From: Opitutus sp.
GTDB taxonomy: Bacteria > Verrucomicrobiota > Verrucomicrobiia > Opitutales > Opitutaceae
Assembly: GCA_024707325.1 (NCBI GenBank)
Contig: JANPZY010000004.1
Location: forward strand, 248,001 to 312,000
DNA: 64,000 nucleotides
Reading direction: 5' to 3'
The position numbers were made by a program, and so were the translations under genes. Under the pieces are notes generated by a model, which searched no databases, was not told where the DNA came from, and saw only the letters and a list, made by a program, of their open reading frames with translations. Shown here one piece after another: positions 45,250 to 54,689 of this stretch (the stretch's first letter is position 1; every line of letters starts with the position of its first letter).

Positions 45250-47280
45250 TCAGTTGATGACCGGGAGGAACGAGTGTTCGCGGCCATACTCGAGCATCTG
45301 CCCGAGGAAGTCCGTGGGATACTCGATCTTCACGTCGACGATGTCGCCGTCCTTCTTCACCGGCACGAGCTTCGGTTGGATGAAGCCCATGAACGGCGCG
45401 ATGTTGAGCGGCGCGTAGCGGCGGTGCACTTCGGCGAGGAGCGTCTGGTCCACTTTCACGCCGTAGTTTTCGACGAGGTTCTTGCCGGCTTCGAAATCGC
45501 CTTCGGATTTGATGCGCTGGATCTCGCGCAGCAACTGGCCGAAGAGCACGCGGAGCTTCTCGTAGTCGTTGACGCGGAAGAAGGTTTTTCCGTCGCGCGT
45601 GAAGCGTTCGATCACGTTGTCAGCTTTGCCCTTCTCGAAGGCCCACGCGGCGACGAGCTGACGGTTGCGCATGTGCGCTTCCTCGAGGTTGTGACCGGGC
45701 TGCACGCGAAACAGCTGCGTGAGCAGACCGTTGGTGATGTATTTGTCGTATTCGGCCTTGCCGACGTCGAGCGAAGGCATGACGCCGATTTCGACGAGTT
45801 TCGGATCGAGGCTGAAGTAGAGTGCGACGAGATCGGCGCGCGCTTCCTCGAGCGTGCCGGCGTAGTTCTTCAGCGTCTGGTCAACGGGAGCGACGCCCGG
45901 GTTGAGCTGGCCCGAGGCGTGACCGATGACTTCGTGCATGTCGGTGTGCAGATCGCTCGCGAGCGCGCCCCACTTCTTGAGGCGGGCGGCGATCTCCGGG
46001 CTCGCGGCGAACTCCTCGGTCGCCGGGCTCTTCGAGCTCACGACGTTGTAGGCTTCGATGATGTTGCCGAGCGAAACGGACTTGGAACCGTGCTGCTCGC
46101 GAATCCACTCCGCGTTGGGTAGATTGATGCCGATCGGAGTCGAGGGAGCGGCGTCGCCGACTTCGCCGATCACAGTGATGACCTTGGCGGAAATGCCGGT
46201 GACGTTGGCTTTCTTGTGACCGGACTGGATCGGAGAATTGTCCTCAAACCACTGCGCCTGATCGGAGATCGCGGCAATGCGCTTGGTCGCTTCGACGTCG
46301 CGCATCGACACGACGGATTCAAAGGAGCCCTTCTTGCCGACGGCGTCGACGTAGGTCTCGATGAAGCCATTAACGAAATCGATCGTCGGCGTGGTGTCGG
46401 TGACCCACGCGATGCAGTGCTCGTCAAACTCGGCAATGTCGCCGGTGCGATAATGGCGGATCAGGTGTTCGATGCTGCGGCGCTGCGTTTCGGTTTCGGC
46501 CACGGTCGCGGCCTTCTCGAGCCAACCGACGATGCGCTCGATCGCGGGACCATACATGCCGCCGATCTTCCAGACGCGCTCGACGATCTTGCCGTCGATT
46601 TTGGCGAGCTGGGAATTGAGGCCGTAAGAGAGGCGCGGGTTGCCGGACTTCTGCGCGAGGTCCTTGTAGAAGGCGTCCACTTCCTCGGCGGTGACGTCGC
46701 GGTAGAAATTATTCGCGGAGGCGGCGACGTGGTCCACGCCGTCGTCGAGATTGGTGGTCTTCGCCGCGATCGTCGGATCGAAGAGGATCGGCGTCAGCTC
46801 GCGTGCGAACGCGGCGACGGATTTGCCCTCGAGGGGCAGCAACTTCGCATCGGACTGGGCGAGGAGTTTCGCGAGATATGGCTCGGGGAATTTCGGGAGG
46901 ATCTTGTTGCTCGCGTAGTGGTGGTGGATGCCGTTGGCGAAGAACACCTGCTTCGCGTAGACGACGAACGCATCCCACTCCGCGCCACTGCGCTCGCCCT
47001 GGTAGGATTGAAGGACGGCCTCGAGCGTTTTGCGGATGACGAGGTTGTTGCGGTATTTCTGATCCCAGAAAATATCGCGCCCGGCGAGGCCGGCCTGAGT
47101 GAGGTAATAGGCGAGTTTCTTTTGCTGGAGCGAGAGCTGCTCGAATCCAGGAACCTGATACCGCAGAACTTGGATGTCTGCGAAACGATCGGCTTCGTAA
47201 GTGAAGTTTTCGCTCGCCGGGTTGGCGTGCGCGCCAGCTGTGCCGAGCACGGCCAGCGTGAGGAGGGTGAGACAACGCAT
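45250..47280 (-). CDS. Secreted M49-family (dipeptidyl-peptidase III) metallopeptidase
   Basis: 676 residues from ATG 47280 with a signal peptide (about 1-19). The M49 zinc motifs are both present: HEVIGH (449-454) and EEARAD (478-483), with spacing shorter than in human DPP III, as in bacterial members. Cleaves dipeptides from peptide N-termini; here exported to the periplasm. The gene ends just before the 22-bp array and terminator. Confidence 0.92.
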   Translation of the reverse strand: MRCLTLLTLAVLGTAGAHANPASENFTYEADRFADIQVLRYQVPGFEQLSLQQKKLAYYLTQAGLAGRDIFWDQKYRNNLVIRKTLEAVLQSYQGERSGAEWDAFVVYAKQVFFANGIHHHYASNKILPKFPEPYLAKLLAQSDAKLLPLEGKSVAAFARELTPILFDPTIAAKTTNLDDGVDHVAASANNFYRDVTAEEVDAFYKDLAQKSGNPRLSYGLNSQLAKIDGKIVERVWKIGGMYGPAIERIVGWLEKAATVAETETQRRSIEHLIRHYRTGDIAEFDEHCIAWVTDTTPTIDFVNGFIETYVDAVGKKGSFESVVSMRDVEATKRIAAISDQAQWFEDNSPIQSGHKKANVTGISAKVITVIGEVGDAAPSTPIGINLPNAEWIREQHGSKSVSLGNIIEAYNVVSSKSPATEEFAASPEIAARLKKWGALASDLHTDMHEVIGHASGQLNPGVAPVDQTLKNYAGTLEEARADLVALYFSLDPKLVEIGVMPSLDVGKAEYDKYITNGLLTQLFRVQPGHNLEEAHMRNRQLVAAWAFEKGKADNVIERFTRDGKTFFRVNDYEKLRVLFGQLLREIQRIKSEGDFEAGKNLVENYGVKVDQTLLAEVHRRYAPLNIAPFMGFIQPKLVPVKKDGDIVDVKIEYPTDFLGQMLEYGREHSFLPVIN

Positions 47281-47450
47281 GGCCGAGCTTTCTTGGCGAT
47301 GTGTCATATGGCCAGAGCAAAACCACTCGGCGCGCGAACACAGCCTCCGCTCCCTGGCGGGGATTTCCCTCGGCTTCGCTTCGGTGAAGGTGTTTGTTCG
47401 CCGCGTCGTCGCGCTCGCGTGAGGCGCGGACCCGATTCCCCGTTTTCCCC

Positions 47451-47966
47451 ATGCTCAAACACCTCGGCCTCGTTGCCCTGCTCTGCCTCGTCCCGCTCCG
47501 CGCGCAAACGACTCCGCCCAGCGATGAGTCGCTTCGCGAACTGCTCGAAGTCACGCACTCGCGCGACGTGCTCGACCGAATGAAGGCGCAGATCCACGCG
47601 CTCATGCAATCTGCCCACGACCAAGCCCTGGCCGACCGAGAGCACTCGCCCGAAGCGGAGGCTGTGCTCGCGCGCATGCGGAATCGCGTGACCGAACTCC
47701 TGCAGCAGGAGATCGACTGGCCGGTGATTGAGCCGATTTATATCAAGATCTACGCGGAGTCGCTCACTCAGGAGGAGGTCGATGGCATGATCGCATTTTA
47801 TCGCACCCCGATCGGCCAGTCGGTCATCGCGAAACTGCCCAATCTCGTGCAGCGATCGATGGCGTCGGTGCAGGCGCGCATGGGTCCGCTGATGCAAAAG
47901 CTCCAGGCGATTGAACACGAAACGACCAGCGAACTCGAAGCTCTCGCGCCCGCCGGCGGCGAATAA
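47451..47966 (+). CDS. Secreted DUF2059 protein
   Basis: 171 residues with signal peptide (about 1-19). The DUF2059 domain is helical, recognised by YAESLTQEEVDGMIAFYRTPIGQSVIAKLP (in parts) near residues 103-132. Family function unknown, frequent in Proteobacteria and Verrucomicrobia. Divergent from the M49 gene with about 170 bp between starts. Confidence 0.85.
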   Translation: MLKHLGLVALLCLVPLRAQTTPPSDESLRELLEVTHSRDVLDRMKAQIHALMQSAHDQALADREHSPEAEAVLARMRNRVTELLQQEIDWPVIEPIYIKIYAESLTQEEVDGMIAFYRTPIGQSVIAKLPNLVQRSMASVQARMGPLMQKLQAIEHETTSELEALAPAGGE

Positions 47967-48107
47967 AATTCTCCCGCTGCGTGCGCTTGCGCTCGTAAAA
48001 TGCGGCGCATCGTTTGCCCGGCCGGTAACGTCATTCCGCAGGTTCGCGCGCTGGAATTTCAGTTGAACCCTTCGCGCGCCCGACACGAAGCTCCTCCTCT
48101 CGTCCCC

Positions 48108-49166
48108 ATGAAAACCTCCCCGATTTCGCTCTCTCTTCTCGTTGCGGCGTCGACGGCACTCACGTCGTTTGCCGCACCTGATCCCAACTGGCTCGGTCAC
48201 GATCGCCAGCGCCCGCTTCCGCCCGTCATCACGCCCGGCACGCCGAGCACGCAGGAGAAACCGGGACGCGCGCCGTCGGACGCCACGGTGTTGTTCGACG
48301 GCACCAACACCTCCGGATGGGTCGCGATGGACGGCAGCCCGACCAAATGGATTGTGCGCGACGGCGCTCTCGAGTGCGTGCCCGGCAGCGGCTACGTGCG
48401 CACGCTGCAGTCGTTCGGAGATTGCCAGTTGCACGTCGAGTGGGCCGCGCCGACTCCGGTGCAGGGCAACAGCCAGGGCCGCGGCAACAGCGGCGTTTTC
48501 TTCGGCCTCGGCCGCTACGAAGTGCAGGTCCTCGATTCGTATCAGAATAAAACCTACGCCGACGGCTCCGCCGCTTCCGTCTACAATCAATATCCCCCGC
48601 TGGTGAACGCCTCGCTGCCGCCCGGGCAGTGGCAGACCTACGACATCATCTGGACTGCGCCCCGCTTCGACGATGAGGGCAAACTCGTCTCCAAGGCGCG
48701 CCTCACCGTTTTCCACAACGGCGTGCTCGTGCAGAACGACGTCGAACTCACCGGCCCGACCGCATGGATCGGCCGCGCTCCCTACTCTGCGCATCCGACT
48801 CGTCTGCCGATCGCGTTCCAGGACCACGGCAACCCCGTGCGTTATCGCAATGTCTGGGTGCGTGAACTCGGCAACCCGCGCAAAGTTGAGATTTATCCGG
48901 CCGATGCGCTGCTCGAATCATATGTCGGCAGCTATGGCCAGGGCCAGTGGAACACCGCCGTCATCACGCGTCGACCCGACGGCCTGCTGGGCATGAAGAT
49001 GGCCGGTGCCGATCTCGTGCTGCACGCGGAATCCAACACGAAGTTCTACGCGCTCACGACCGACGTGCAGGTCGAGTTCGTGAAGAGCGGCGCGACGACC
49101 AAGCTGCTCGTCACCGTCGGCGAGGACTCGGAGCATCCGATGACGCTCGAGCGCGCCAATCGCTGA
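48108..49166 (+). CDS. Secreted DUF1080 (3-keto-disaccharide hydrolase-like) protein, two-domain
   Basis: 352 residues. Signal peptide (about 1-23), DUF1080 jelly roll (about 60-265: TVLFDGTNTSGWVAMDG, then GRGNSGVFFGLGRYEVQVLD), then a C-terminal beta domain of about 85 residues (ALLESYVGSYGQGQWNTAV), similar to small DUF3471-like lipocalin domains. Extracellular or periplasmic sugar derivative binding or hydrolysis inferred. Followed by a clear terminator. Confidence 0.87.
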   Translation: MKTSPISLSLLVAASTALTSFAAPDPNWLGHDRQRPLPPVITPGTPSTQEKPGRAPSDATVLFDGTNTSGWVAMDGSPTKWIVRDGALECVPGSGYVRTLQSFGDCQLHVEWAAPTPVQGNSQGRGNSGVFFGLGRYEVQVLDSYQNKTYADGSAASVYNQYPPLVNASLPPGQWQTYDIIWTAPRFDDEGKLVSKARLTVFHNGVLVQNDVELTGPTAWIGRAPYSAHPTRLPIAFQDHGNPVRYRNVWVRELGNPRKVEIYPADALLESYVGSYGQGQWNTAVITRRPDGLLGMKMAGADLVLHAESNTKFYALTTDVQVEFVKSGATTKLLVTVGEDSEHPMTLERANR

Positions 49167-49197
49167 CGCCCTCGCCCTCCTTCAGGTTTTCCTCGCC

Positions 49198-49233
49198 AGC
49201 CGCCCGATTCGCGTCGGGCGGCTTTCTTTTTGT
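49198..49233 (+). terminator. Rho-independent terminator after the DUF1080 gene
   Basis: A 10-bp stem (49198-49207 with 49214-49223, loop TTCGCG) is followed by TTCTTTTTG. Confidence 0.88.
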
Positions 49234-49252
49234 GCGGGCGTGAACGACTCGC

Positions 49253-50014
49253 TTACTGCGCTTCGCCGACCGACACGCCTGCCGCGGCGAAGAAAATCGG
49301 TCCGTTGGAAACCAACTCCGCCGCGCCGGGCGCGACGATCGTGCGGCTTCCGGCATTCGCGATCGCTTCGTGACCTTCCGGCTGCAGCGCGAACACCGCA
49401 CGAAGTGCCGCCGCTTCGTCCGGCATCAGCACGACGCCGCGGAGAAAGTTGCTGTTGATCGAAACCGTCGCTGTGCCGCCCGTGACCATGAGGCCCGGCT
49501 GATTGCGCTGCGCCCAGTTTTCGAGCGCCGACGCGACGAGAAAATACGGCAGCGGCCCGCGTTCGCGCCAGTAGGTCATCTCGCGATCGTAAGGCTCGCG
49601 ACGAATCACCTGCTGATACACGCGCTCCACGACCGCATCGTAGTCGGCCGCGTTTTCGCCGAGCGCCTTTACGTGCGCACGGAGCAAGCCGACATAGCTC
49701 GCCTCCTTCGCGCCGGCGTCGAGTTCCGCCTGAGACGGATCGCGACCGAACGCATCGCGCCACGCCTGCTTCGCCGCGAGCGTCCGCGCATTTTTCTCGG
49801 CGCTGAGTTTCTTCGAGAAATGTTCCCGCAGCTGCGCAGCCGTCTTCGCGCCCTCGCGTTCTGCGGCAGCAATCTCGTCAGCCGAAGGCACACGGCCCAA
49901 CACCAGCAAACCGGCCGCGGCGGGCAGACCGCCATCGAGAGATTCTGCGCGGATTCCGGCCGACAGAGACACACCGAGAGAAAGGGCAACCAGGAGACGA
50001 TAGATTCGGGGCAT
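49253..50014 (-). CDS. Secreted protein, unknown
   Basis: 253 residues from ATG 50014, which opens a signal peptide (about 1-25). The mature part is helical and Ala-rich (about 30-130) and ends in a beta-rich segment (GTATVSINSNFLRGVVLMPD onward). Not recognised. An upstream in-frame start lacks the signal sequence. Convergent with the DUF1080 gene. Confidence 0.72.
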   Translation of the reverse strand: MPRIYRLLVALSLGVSLSAGIRAESLDGGLPAAAGLLVLGRVPSADEIAAAEREGAKTAAQLREHFSKKLSAEKNARTLAAKQAWRDAFGRDPSQAELDAGAKEASYVGLLRAHVKALGENAADYDAVVERVYQQVIRREPYDREMTYWRERGPLPYFLVASALENWAQRNQPGLMVTGGTATVSINSNFLRGVVLMPDEAAALRAVFALQPEGHEAIANAGSRTIVAPGAAELVSNGPIFFAAAGVSVGEAQ

Positions 50015-50171
50015 GAGAAAACGAACGATGAACTCGATCGTTTGGTCGATCCAGAAATCTTCGCCGCGCGTTACGCAAAAAAGTCGCACGGAGATTTTCT
50101 GCGCCGCGTGCTGAGGTTTGGCTTTCAAAATCCCACCGAAGCGCACTTCGTTGACGAGCCTTTCACCCCCG

Positions 50172-51992
50172 ATGAAGACGACACCTCGTTACTCCCCGCT
50201 TTTCCGTATCTTCACGCTGGTCGCGTGTGCGTTGCTCGCGTTTCCCGCATTGCAGGCTGCGCCTTCGGGTGGTCCTTACGGGCCGTTGCAGCAGCGCTAC
50301 GAGATTCCCTCTGGTCGCCGGGTGATTTACGTCGCGCCAGACGCGTCTCCCTCTGGCAGCGGACAATCGATCGAGCAGCCCACGACGCTGGAGAAAGCGA
50401 TCGCGCAGGCCGTGACCGACGACGTGATCGTCCTTCGCGGCGGCACCTATCGCGTCGGCAGCCTGAAAACCAATCAGGCCATCACGCTCCAGCCCTACGC
50501 CGACGAGCGCCCCGTGCTCAAAGGCACGCGCATCGCCACCGAGTGGAAAGCGCAGGCCAACGGCCTCTGGCGCACGAGTTGGAAAAAACTCTTCCCGGCC
50601 AAACCCGCCGATTGGTGGCGCCGCGAGCGCGAAGCCGCACGCACGCCGCTCCATCTTTTTAACAACGACATGGTGTTCGTCGATGGACGCCTGCTCGCTG
50701 CGGTTGCGTCCGAGCACGAGGTCACGGCCGACACCTACTACATCGATTATCCCAACGGTCAGGTTTACCTCGGCGTCGATCCGACGAATCGCCTCGTCGA
50801 AATCACCGCACACGACAGCGCGATCATCCGCACACTCGCCGACGTCCATGGCAAGAAGAACGACGGCAAGGGCTACGTGCTCCGCGGCCTCACGTTCACG
50901 CAATACGCTTATCGCGCGCTCGAGGTCGAGGGCACCGAACCGCACCGCCACATGGATCCCTCGGAGTTCGGCAAGGAGATCGTCGGCGCCGTGCTCGAGC
51001 ATCTCACGATTTCGTTCTGCTCGCGCGTGGCTGGCTATTTCCGCGGCGATGGCCTCGTCATCCGCCACTGCCTCGTCGCCGATTGCGGGAGCGAAGGTCT
51101 CTACATCGTGGACTCCGCCGACGTGTTGCTCGAACGCAACATCGTCACGCGCACCAACAGTGCCGAGCGCTTTTCCGGCTACTACGCGTCGGCCGTGAAG
51201 ATCTTCAACCAGTCCTACCGCGTCACCTGCCGCGACAACCTCATCATCGATAATCCCCACTCGAGCGGCATCTGGTATGACGTCGGCAACATCGACGCGG
51301 TGGTCGTCGACAACTGGATCGAGCGCACCAACGACGGATTCTTCTACGAGATTTCCAAGCGCGCGATCTGCGCCGGCAACATCTTCGTCAACTGCAACCG
51401 CGGCATCTTCATCCTCAACAGCTCGGAGGTGCAGATCTACCAAAACACGTTTTACAACAGTGTCGCATGGTTCGAGCGCACCGAGCGCAGCTCGCAGGGT
51501 GATCACTTCGGCTGGCACACGAGCGCCGGCCCCGACGTCCACGAACGTCACAGCCACGTCTTCGTGAACAATCTCCTCGCGGCCGACGAAACGTTCCAAG
51601 GACCGCTCCTCAATCTCGTGCAGACGCCCGCGCTGCGCGGCCGCCTCACCGAGTCGCAGCTCTCCACGCTCGACGGCAACGTTTACGTGCGCCGGGCGGC
51701 CGCCGTTGCCCAACCGCTCATCGGTTGGAGCCCGGCGCAGACGGAAACTGCGAACCAAACCTTCGCCACCCTCGCCGCTCTGCGCGACACCTTCCCGAAG
51801 TTTGAAACGGCCGGAAAAGAGTTCCCCGATTACTGGGGCCCGCTGTTCCGCAGCGAGGTGCTCGAGCATCTCGAGCTGCTCGCCGGGTTCCCGGGCGCAA
51901 ATGTCGGTGCAGAGCTCCCGGGAAAGGTCCGCACCTTGATGCGACTCGAGCCGGGCGCGAAGACCTTCCCCGGCGCGTATTCGCCGCGCTGA
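50172..51992 (+). CDS. Secreted right-handed parallel beta-helix protein
   Basis: 606 residues. Signal peptide (about 1-29), then VIYVAPDASPSGSGQSIEQP and a PbH1-type beta helix (about 210-480) with short repeats such as SVAD-LLERNIVTRTNS, CRDNLIIDNPHSSGIWYD and CAGNIFVNCNRGIFILNS. Typical of polysaccharide lyases, epimerases and carbohydrate-binding secreted proteins; no specific catalytic site assigned. The C-terminal part (about 540-606) is probably a small all-alpha tail. Confidence 0.85.
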   Translation: MKTTPRYSPLFRIFTLVACALLAFPALQAAPSGGPYGPLQQRYEIPSGRRVIYVAPDASPSGSGQSIEQPTTLEKAIAQAVTDDVIVLRGGTYRVGSLKTNQAITLQPYADERPVLKGTRIATEWKAQANGLWRTSWKKLFPAKPADWWRREREAARTPLHLFNNDMVFVDGRLLAAVASEHEVTADTYYIDYPNGQVYLGVDPTNRLVEITAHDSAIIRTLADVHGKKNDGKGYVLRGLTFTQYAYRALEVEGTEPHRHMDPSEFGKEIVGAVLEHLTISFCSRVAGYFRGDGLVIRHCLVADCGSEGLYIVDSADVLLERNIVTRTNSAERFSGYYASAVKIFNQSYRVTCRDNLIIDNPHSSGIWYDVGNIDAVVVDNWIERTNDGFFYEISKRAICAGNIFVNCNRGIFILNSSEVQIYQNTFYNSVAWFERTERSSQGDHFGWHTSAGPDVHERHSHVFVNNLLAADETFQGPLLNLVQTPALRGRLTESQLSTLDGNVYVRRAAAVAQPLIGWSPAQTETANQTFATLAALRDTFPKFETAGKEFPDYWGPLFRSEVLEHLELLAGFPGANVGAELPGKVRTLMRLEPGAKTFPGAYSPR

Positions 51993-52024
51993 TACGCGGC
52001 GACTAACGCCAACCAGCTCGCGCG

Positions 52025-53104
52025 CTACTCCGAGATCGCGAGCTGCGCCGGCTTGAGCCGTTCGTCGAGTTGCGCGAGCGCGTTCTCGGCTGCGGCGATC
52101 GGAGTTCCGGTCAAGCGATTCGTCGAGAGCAGCACATTGCCGTGCTTGTCGAAGACGACGATTCCGGGGATCTGAATGACGCCCTTGAGTCCGAGTGCGG
52201 ACAACACGTGCTTGCTCTCGTTGGGCAGCGTCGGCCACGGCATCGAGCTCGCTTTCACGTAGGCGAAATACGGCGGCATCGTTGCATCTGTCGCCGAGCC
52301 GAAAAACGCCACGCGGTCGCGACCGGCGAGCACCTGATTGTAGTGCTCCACGAACTTCGGCGTGAAATAGGCACAGCGCGGGCACGTGCTCGCCGAGAGG
52401 TATTGCACGTAAACTTCAGCCGGCTCCATCGCCGCCGGCTTTCCGTCGGCGTCGACCATGAGACCGTCGAGCACCTCGATCATGCGACCGGGCCGCTGCT
52501 CCTGCGGGATCGCGGCTATTTCGCGGGCGCGAGCAAACACATCCGTATCCGACGCCCGCACCTGATAAGTCCCGTTTTTTCCGGGCACCCAAAAGACCGC
52601 GTGGCCGTTTTCGACCCGCATTAGCCGGTGAGTTTCGCCGGCCTTGAGCACGAAACCTCCAAAGCTCTGGTTCACGGTGATCGTCGCCTTTCCGGGCCAC
52701 AGCGTCATGTCCCGTTCGAGCGATCGCAGCGTCAGCGCGCGCTGGTCCGGCGTATACGAGGCCCACCGCGCATTCGCCGCTTCGAGCAGATCAGAATCTT
52801 CCGGATTCGTGAGGAAAACGAAACCGGCGGGCGCGAGCAGTTCGGCCTGACGCGCATTGACCGAGTAAACTTTCACCTCGGTTCCCGCCTTCAACAGTCC
52901 CTCGCGCTGAAAGTTCTGGTCAGTCTTCAAGCGCACCGACTCGGGCCAGCGCTCCGGCTGATTCACCAGATCGCGCCATGTCAGTGTCTCGGGGACCGCG
53001 GCGAACACCACCGACGAGCAGACCAGCAAAAACGCAGCGCCAAAGCGCGCGGACACAGGGGCAAACACGCCGGACGTGCCGGCAAAGAGAGTGAAGAATT
53101 TCAT
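52025..53104 (-). CDS. Secreted thioredoxin-fold protein with CPRC motif
   Basis: 359 residues. Signal peptide (about 1-36), an N-terminal region of unknown fold (about 40-225) and a thioredoxin-like C-terminal domain (about 230-350) with the redox pair CPRC in SASTCPRCAYFTPKFVEHYN and the late cis-Pro region IQIPGIVVFDKHGNVL. Periplasmic thiol/disulfide function inferred. Stop lies 30 bp past the convergent beta-helix stop. Confidence 0.82.
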   Translation of the reverse strand: MKFFTLFAGTSGVFAPVSARFGAAFLLVCSSVVFAAVPETLTWRDLVNQPERWPESVRLKTDQNFQREGLLKAGTEVKVYSVNARQAELLAPAGFVFLTNPEDSDLLEAANARWASYTPDQRALTLRSLERDMTLWPGKATITVNQSFGGFVLKAGETHRLMRVENGHAVFWVPGKNGTYQVRASDTDVFARAREIAAIPQEQRPGRMIEVLDGLMVDADGKPAAMEPAEVYVQYLSASTCPRCAYFTPKFVEHYNQVLAGRDRVAFFGSATDATMPPYFAYVKASSMPWPTLPNESKHVLSALGLKGVIQIPGIVVFDKHGNVLLSTNRLTGTPIAAAENALAQLDERLKPAQLAISE

Positions 53105-53231
53105 GGCGGGCAGAAAGGGGCCGACAGGGCCGGGGCGAGTTTAACACTGCGCCCCCGGCGGCTCCATTCGGGCGCCCGCTGCTGCATCAGTCAGGTTTGC
53201 GCTGATAACCTGACGCGACGCCCGCCCGGGT

Positions 53232-54107
53232 TTAAGGAGCCGCCGCCGGCCCGTGCTCGGGCGCGATCGGTTCGAACACGAACCGCAATCCGCGCACGTA
53301 AGCCTCGAACTGCATGCCTGCGTGCCGCTCGCCGTCGATGATCCGAAACTCATACGCGAGCTCCGGATGTTTGCGCGAGCTTACGCGCTGATGGTAGCGC
53401 AGGATGCCGCCCAGAAAACCCGGCGACTCGTTGCCACCGCCCGACACGTGCAGACGCGCGCGCAGCTTTTTGCCCGATTTCACGAACTCTTCCTCGTAGC
53501 CGAGCAGCCAGTCGTTCTCGATCAACACCGCCGGCGTCGCCGCGACGTAGCCGTAGAACAAATCCGGCTGCGTATACATCGTGTAGAGCGTAAACAGTCC
53601 GCCCAACGACGCGCCCGCGAGCACGCGATGCTCGGAGTCCACGCGATACTCGCGCTCGATGAACGGGATGATCTCTTCCGCGATCGTCTTCAGAAACTCC
53701 GCCGCGTGGCCCGTCTCGGGATCGTTGTCCCAGCGCACCGGCATCAACTCCCACGTGCGCAGCCGCCCGTAGTTCAGATTCTCGCCTGGGTAGCCGAGGC
53801 CCACCGTGATGAACTCCGGCGCGACCTTGTCGTAGATCAGACTCCCGTGAATCGCCGTGATCTTCTGGAAGTCCCAATAACCATCCGTGCAAAACACGAC
53901 CGGATAGCGCTTGTCGGGCGAGGTCGCGTAGCTCGGCGGCAGGCCCACGTGCAACTGATACTGCCGGCCCGCTGCATTCTTCGGCAGCACGCGCAGCTCG
54001 GAGTTTTCGATCGCGTGAGGTGGATATTTCGGAGCAGTCGCAGCACCCGCCACCGAAGCGAGCGCCACCGCGAGAAAAGCAAAACAGGAAGCGACAGAGG
54101 TTTTCAT
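53232..54107 (-). CDS. Secreted esterase (Fes/IroE-like alpha/beta-hydrolase)
   Basis: 291 residues, signal peptide (about 1-22). The putative-esterase family pattern is clear: YQLHVGLPPSYATSPDKRYPVVFCTDG, the nucleophile elbow LAGASLGGLFTLY (Ser about 162) and a late DGERHAGM with the likely catalytic His. Similar to IroE and enterochelin esterases but without a siderophore cluster nearby, so the substrate is open. A 22-bp array starts 77 bp upstream of the start. Confidence 0.87.
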   Translation of the reverse strand: MKTSVASCFAFLAVALASVAGAATAPKYPPHAIENSELRVLPKNAAGRQYQLHVGLPPSYATSPDKRYPVVFCTDGYWDFQKITAIHGSLIYDKVAPEFITVGLGYPGENLNYGRLRTWELMPVRWDNDPETGHAAEFLKTIAEEIIPFIEREYRVDSEHRVLAGASLGGLFTLYTMYTQPDLFYGYVAATPAVLIENDWLLGYEEEFVKSGKKLRARLHVSGGGNESPGFLGGILRYHQRVSSRKHPELAYEFRIIDGERHAGMQFEAYVRGLRFVFEPIAPEHGPAAAP

Positions 54108-54183
54108 GGGGTGGTAAAAACTAAACACCTCGTCGCCGCGAAGTCCTCTCCGATTTTTGCTCCGTTTGTTCCAACGTTCGACT

Positions 54184-54359
54184 GAGCGCGCACCAAGCCG
54201 TGCCTGAGTGCGTCCCACGTCGAGCCAAGGTCCGGACCAGGTCGCGACAAGGTGCGCACCGCGTCGCGCCACCATGCGGACCGTTCCGCGCCAGCGTGCG
54301 GCTCGAGTCGAGCCACGTTGCGGCACGACTTGGGACGGTGCTCGCACCTGAGCGCGACG
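54184..54359 (-). repeat. 22-bp degenerate tandem array, eight units, reverse orientation
   Basis: Eight units of exactly 22 bp (176 bp). Units 54228-54249 and 54250-54271 share AGGTNCGNACC at the left and GTCGCG at the right. The GTCGAGCCAAGGT junction is the reverse complement of that in the 45059 array. Same length and unit number as the arrays at 20724 and 45059. Confidence 0.9.
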
Positions 54360-54375
54360 TTGTCCTCCGCGCGAA

Positions 54376-54492
54376 TTACTTCCGGCGCTTTTTTGGCGCG
54401 GGCTTCTTGAACTGCGGCATCGGAGACTGCTTCTGCTGAAAGCGCTGCGCAGCCTTCTGGTCTTTGATTGAGGGAAGATATTTGGCGCCCAT
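54376..54492 (-). CDS. Possible small basic protein
   Basis: 38 residues from ATG 54492 with net high positive charge: MGAKYLPSIKDQKAAQRFQQ then a tail ending in PAPKKRRK. It is not repetitive and lies just outside the 22-bp array, so it could be a real short gene. No hydrophobic part. Support is composition only. Confidence 0.38.
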   Translation of the reverse strand: MGAKYLPSIKDQKAAQRFQQKQSPMPQFKKPAPKKRRK

Positions 54493-54689
54493 GCAGCGAA
54501 ACCGGCGGATTTCGTCCCCGCGGGCAAATCCATTCGCTTCGCTGCGGCCCCGCATGCGTCGCCGCGCACCACACGGCCGCGACTGCGGAGCAGGCGGTTC
54601 GCTGAACCGTGGCGCCACGCGCTCGTTGGGCGGCAGGTTTCGCTGCCTGTCGCGCTTGCCGCGGGCTCGTCAGGCGTTTCCCTCGACGC

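Larger units (their letters stand above)
54108..54689. other. Intergenic region between esterase and AbgT genes
   Basis: It holds an eight-unit 22-bp array (54184-54359) and one possible 38-residue basic ORF on the minus strand (54376-54492). The remaining 54493-54689 is GC-rich with no gene; only a short hairpin CGGTTC/GAACCG at about 54598 is visible. Confidence 0.65.
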
